Source of the DNA: Rhizophagus sp. LPA8_4_AMF
Taxonomy: Eukaryota; Glomeromycota; Glomeromycetes; Glomerales; Glomeraceae
Assembly: GCA_021464525.1 (NCBI GenBank)
Contig: JADRCO010000454.1
Span: forward strand, 1-33,385
Length of the DNA: 33,385 nucleotides
Reading direction: 5' to 3'
Shown: positions 30,931-33,385 of the stretch, piece after piece
How the letters are laid out: every line of letters begins with the position of its first letter
Position numbering within the stretch: the first letter of the stretch is position 1
The notes under the pieces: model-generated
Databases searched by the model: none
What the model was told of the DNA's origin: nothing
What the model saw: the letters and a program-made list of their open reading frames with translations, nothing else
Translations under genes and position numbers: made by a program

Positions 30931-31085
30931 TCCTGTAAAAAAAGTCGATCCGTCTTTTATATTCCATCTTTTTTTCCGTAAAAGGCTCATATTTCTGGAA
31001 TTAATAACCTTATATCACGGAACTGAAACAATATTTGATCTTTTTCCTGTTATTATAATTAGGGGAATCTTTAGTGATATTGGAT

Positions 31086-31214
31086 GTCTTCACAAAAAAC
31101 GTGATTGAGATTGAGATTGAAATTTCATATAGAATTTCAATCTTGATATGTTAGTAAGATTGAAATCCTATATCAAATTTCAATCTCAATCTCAATCACG
31201 TTTTTTATGAAGAC
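31086..31214. repeat. Near-perfect 59-bp inverted repeat (hairpin)
   Basis: 31086-31144 and 31156-31214 are reverse complements with three mismatches in 59, separated by 11 bp. The stem contains GATTGAGATTGAGATTGAAA. It could be a short foldback transposable element or, if transcribed, a long RNA hairpin. Confidence 0.9.
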
Positions 31215-31262
31215 GCCCATTATGTTTATAAAAGTTATATTCAACTTACAGTTTTTTTACAG

Positions 31263-31446
31263 TAGGTCGTACCCTTTGGTGGAAGGTACCTTGCTGCGGA
31301 TGTTCGGGATCGGTAAGTCGTTCTTACTGACAAAAAAATTATCATTTACTAATAAATTAAAGTTGTTTTATTTTTTTACTTTAGATTCAACGAATAAGGG
31401 AAGAAGTATTTTTCTTACCTTAAGTTCAATCTTAAGCTACGAATAG
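31263..31446 (+). CDS. Exon-like fragments of unknown gene
   Basis: Following a TTTTTTTACAG acceptor-like site, 31263-31312 encodes SYPLVEGTLLRMFGI-like residues. A GTAAGT donor, a 72-bp T-rich intron-like piece and a TACTTTAG acceptor then lead to 31385-31446 (DSTNKGRSIFLTLSSILSYE, TAG). The intron length is a multiple of three and is open, so the frame also reads through. Base composition is higher in G+C than the surroundings. There is no recognisable family and no 5' end. Confidence 0.25.
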
Positions 31447-31459
31447 GTGATATTTTTAT

Positions 31460-32236
31460 CATCAATATTTTTCATTTTTCATTTTTGATTATTACTAATT
31501 AATCAAAATTACTTGCTTTTTTGGATAAAAAAAATTTCGTATTTTGGTATTTTTCTTTATTTTTGAGATAAAAAAATTCTGATTTTTTTATTTTTTTTAT
31601 TTTTTTGGATTTTTTTTTATCTAAAAATTATTTAACACGTTTTGTATTTTTAAATTTGTAAATTTCTTTTCCCAAATTTACGTAAATAACTATAGTAGCT
31701 ATTTTAGAGACAAGGGATTTCACCTTATAATTTGCATTATAAAAAATAAAGATAAATTATTTTTACAATGATGACAAATAATTTAAAAATAAAATAATAA
31801 ATGCATTTTCATTCAAAATCTTCAATAGCAAATTTTACTATATAACTAGGAATTTAAGAATCACATAATAAACTTGATCTATTCATCAATAATTCACTAT
31901 CAACTTATAGTTTGACAAAGTTAAAATTCTAAACTTGTTTACATTTATTTTTAAAATATGAAACTGTAAAAAGATTTAAACAGTTAAACCTTACATAGTT
32001 TTGATATACTAGTTTTAATATTTCTTTATATTATTTCTTTTGTAATAAAATTATAACTGTTAATTTATTTTTCTAGTCATTTTTATCAGTATGATTACAA
32101 TGAAAATGCTATTACAATAATTAAATAAAATTAAATAAAATTTGATTTATCAAATAAATAAGCTACATTGAATATTATTTCATATATTGATAAAACATCT
32201 TTAATTAATTTATTCGTCTAATCTCCTACTTTAGCC
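31460..32236. other. T-rich low-complexity and gene-free stretch
   Basis: 31540-31640 is a T-rich run with repeated TTTTTTGGATTTTT words. The rest is AT-rich without a gene. Confidence 0.5.
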
Positions 32237-32242
32237 ATTAAT

Positions 32243-32498
32243 TTCATCAGGAAATTTTTTTGTATGCAAAAGATATGCAAATTTTTGTGCTGATTTGTGC
32301 ACCCTGAAAATGCACATTTTTTGTTCATTTAATATATTATTGAATTTTTTGTGCAGTTGTATATTACAAAAAAAGCTGCAAAATTTTGCTTAAATTTGTA
32401 TAAAAATGAAATATGCAATAATGTCCAATATTTTATATAAATTTTGAGTAATTTAAATTTTTTGCACAATATTGAATACCTTGAAATTTCCTGATGTT
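32243..32498. mobile_element. MITE-like element with TGCA-rich interior
   Basis: The ends are inverted: CATCAGGAAATTT (32245-32257) and its exact reverse complement (32484-32496). A 6-bp ATTAAT occurs immediately outside each end (32237-32242 and 32499-32504) and is a candidate target duplication. The interior repeats TTTTTGTGC, TGCAAA and GCACATTTTTT in both directions. It encodes nothing and lies about 260 bp past the stop of the kinase gene. Confidence 0.7.
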
Positions 32499-32758
32499 AT
32501 TAATAATTTTATTGCAGTCAAAGCTATTTCAAAACTATTTATTGATGATAAGTTGGCAAAATTTACGAATTGTAAAAATTTCGTCAAGATAACATGCTGC
32601 CATGTGATCACAAATTTCAAACAAATATAAAATTATAATAAACATTATTTCAATAATTATTATATTTGTATTTAAAATATTTACTTTATTGTAAAAAATT
32701 GTAATATAATAACTGATAAATAATCCAACATTTAAAGAATAAATAACAGAAAAATTTA

Positions 32759-33385
32759 TTAAATATTAACCATACATTCAAAACAATCAGACCTTAAGAT
32801 TTCAGTAGTAAGTTTACGGCTTGTATAATATGCTTGTGTATGAGGTTGTATAATAGAAGTATTTGCTTGTTCTTGCACTAAAGTTTTGTTTGCTTTTACA
32901 AATTCCAACATATCAACTGTTGATTGATTATCAATATTAGGTATTAAAAAGTTATAATTTCCATCCCTGTTTATTTCATAATATTCGTTAATACATCTAA
33001 TCCATTCAGATATAATATCTTCAAGCATTGTTATGGTTGGTCTATTGGAAGGATCTGAATCCCAACATTTTTTCATTAAATCTATATAACATTTTGGAGT
33101 ATTTTTTATAATTTCAGGTCGTTTTCCACTACAAATACTCAAGCAAAGGTGATGATCATGTGCTTCATGATTAAATGGAGGAATACCTGATGTAAATTCC
33201 CACATTATCATTGAAAAACTATAAATATCACTTGCTGGTGTATAGGGTTTTTTTCTTAATATTTCAGGTGCCATATAAGGTAAAACTCCATAAATTTCAT
33301 TAATTTTATCATCAGAATCTTGTACATCATTTATAGGTTTACATAATCCTAAATCAATAATAAATAACTCATTGTAATTATCTGA
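32759..33385 (-). CDS. Protein kinase, C-terminal part (runs off the window)
   Basis: The frame is open from the right edge to TAA at 32759-32761, giving 208 residues of a longer protein. Kinase subdomains are seen in order: IIDLGLCKP (a DLG in place of DFG), GVLPYMAPEIL (the APE segment), ASDIYSFSMIMWEF (subdomain IX Asp), PPFNHEAHD, and CWDSDPSNRPT (subdomain XI Arg). This matches the tyrosine-kinase-like and serine/threonine kinase families greatly expanded in this group of fungi. A tail of about 80 residues follows without a recognised domain. The catalytic loop and ATP-binding parts lie beyond the window. The frame runs straight through the internal Met at 33274, so that is not the start. 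Confidence 0.9.
   Translation of the reverse strand, partial: SDNYNELFIIDLGLCKPINDVQDSDDKINEIYGVLPYMAPEILRKKPYTPASDIYSFSMIMWEFTSGIPPFNHEAHDHHLCLSICSGKRPEIIKNTPKCYIDLMKKCWDSDPSNRPTITMLEDIISEWIRCINEYYEINRDGNYNFLIPNIDNQSTVDMLEFVKANKTLVQEQANTSIIQPHTQAYYTSRKLTTEILRSDCFECMVNI

Noticed and set aside
1..33385. tRNA and rRNA genes
   Set aside because: No B-box (GGTTCGANTCC-like) with a matching A-box and no rRNA-like conserved block was found on either strand by eye.

Overview
The window is a very AT-rich, intron-bearing eukaryotic segment that reads like an arbuscular mycorrhizal fungus (Glomeromycotina, most likely Rhizophagus or a close relative). The reasons are the mix of gene families (BTB-BACK-TLDc protein, intronless F-box proteins of about 500 residues, a Crinkler-type effector with a P-loop NTPase, a kinase with a DLG motif), short GT-AG introns of about 75 bp, and a dense background of small repeats. 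This is inferred from family content; no database search was made.

Layout. 1-2.7 kb: a 290-bp foldback element, an open reading frame next to it, and a decayed hAT-like transposase. 2.9-5.1 kb: an intact two-exon BTB-BACK-TLDc gene. 5.8-8.0 kb: a dead F-box fragment followed by an intact F-box gene. 8.5-11.0 kb: a second copy of the BTB locus, broken by frameshifts and carrying a 350-bp retroposon-like insertion in its upstream flank. 11.2-14.7 kb: a Crinkler-type locus (ubiquitin-like header, P-loop NTPase, acidic 9-residue repeat, C-terminal nuclease-like and hairpin-type pieces) with several in-frame stops. 15-19 kb: mobile-element and exon fragments. 19.6-30.9 kb: a minus-strand F-box array of three intact genes plus a truncated fourth, with homologous flanks. 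31-32.5 kb: a near-perfect 59-bp hairpin and another foldback element. 32.8 kb to the right edge: the 3' part of a protein kinase gene on the minus strand.

How it fits together. No metabolic pathway is visible. The genes are fast-evolving adaptor families (F-box and BTB proteins, which usually present substrates to cullin ubiquitin ligases), one effector-type locus and one signalling kinase. The window records birth and death of tandem paralogues: duplicated BTB and F-box units with recognisable flanks, an insertion with its empty site preserved in the paralogue, a roughly 115-bp inversion between paralogous F-box upstream regions, and an in-frame 60-bp duplication inside one F-box gene.

The most unusual theme is a set of unrelated-looking short foldback elements whose arms are built from one short word repeated many times (for example TCTGGACATTTTC, CCCATCCCATCCC, TTCACCGACAA and TGCA-rich words).
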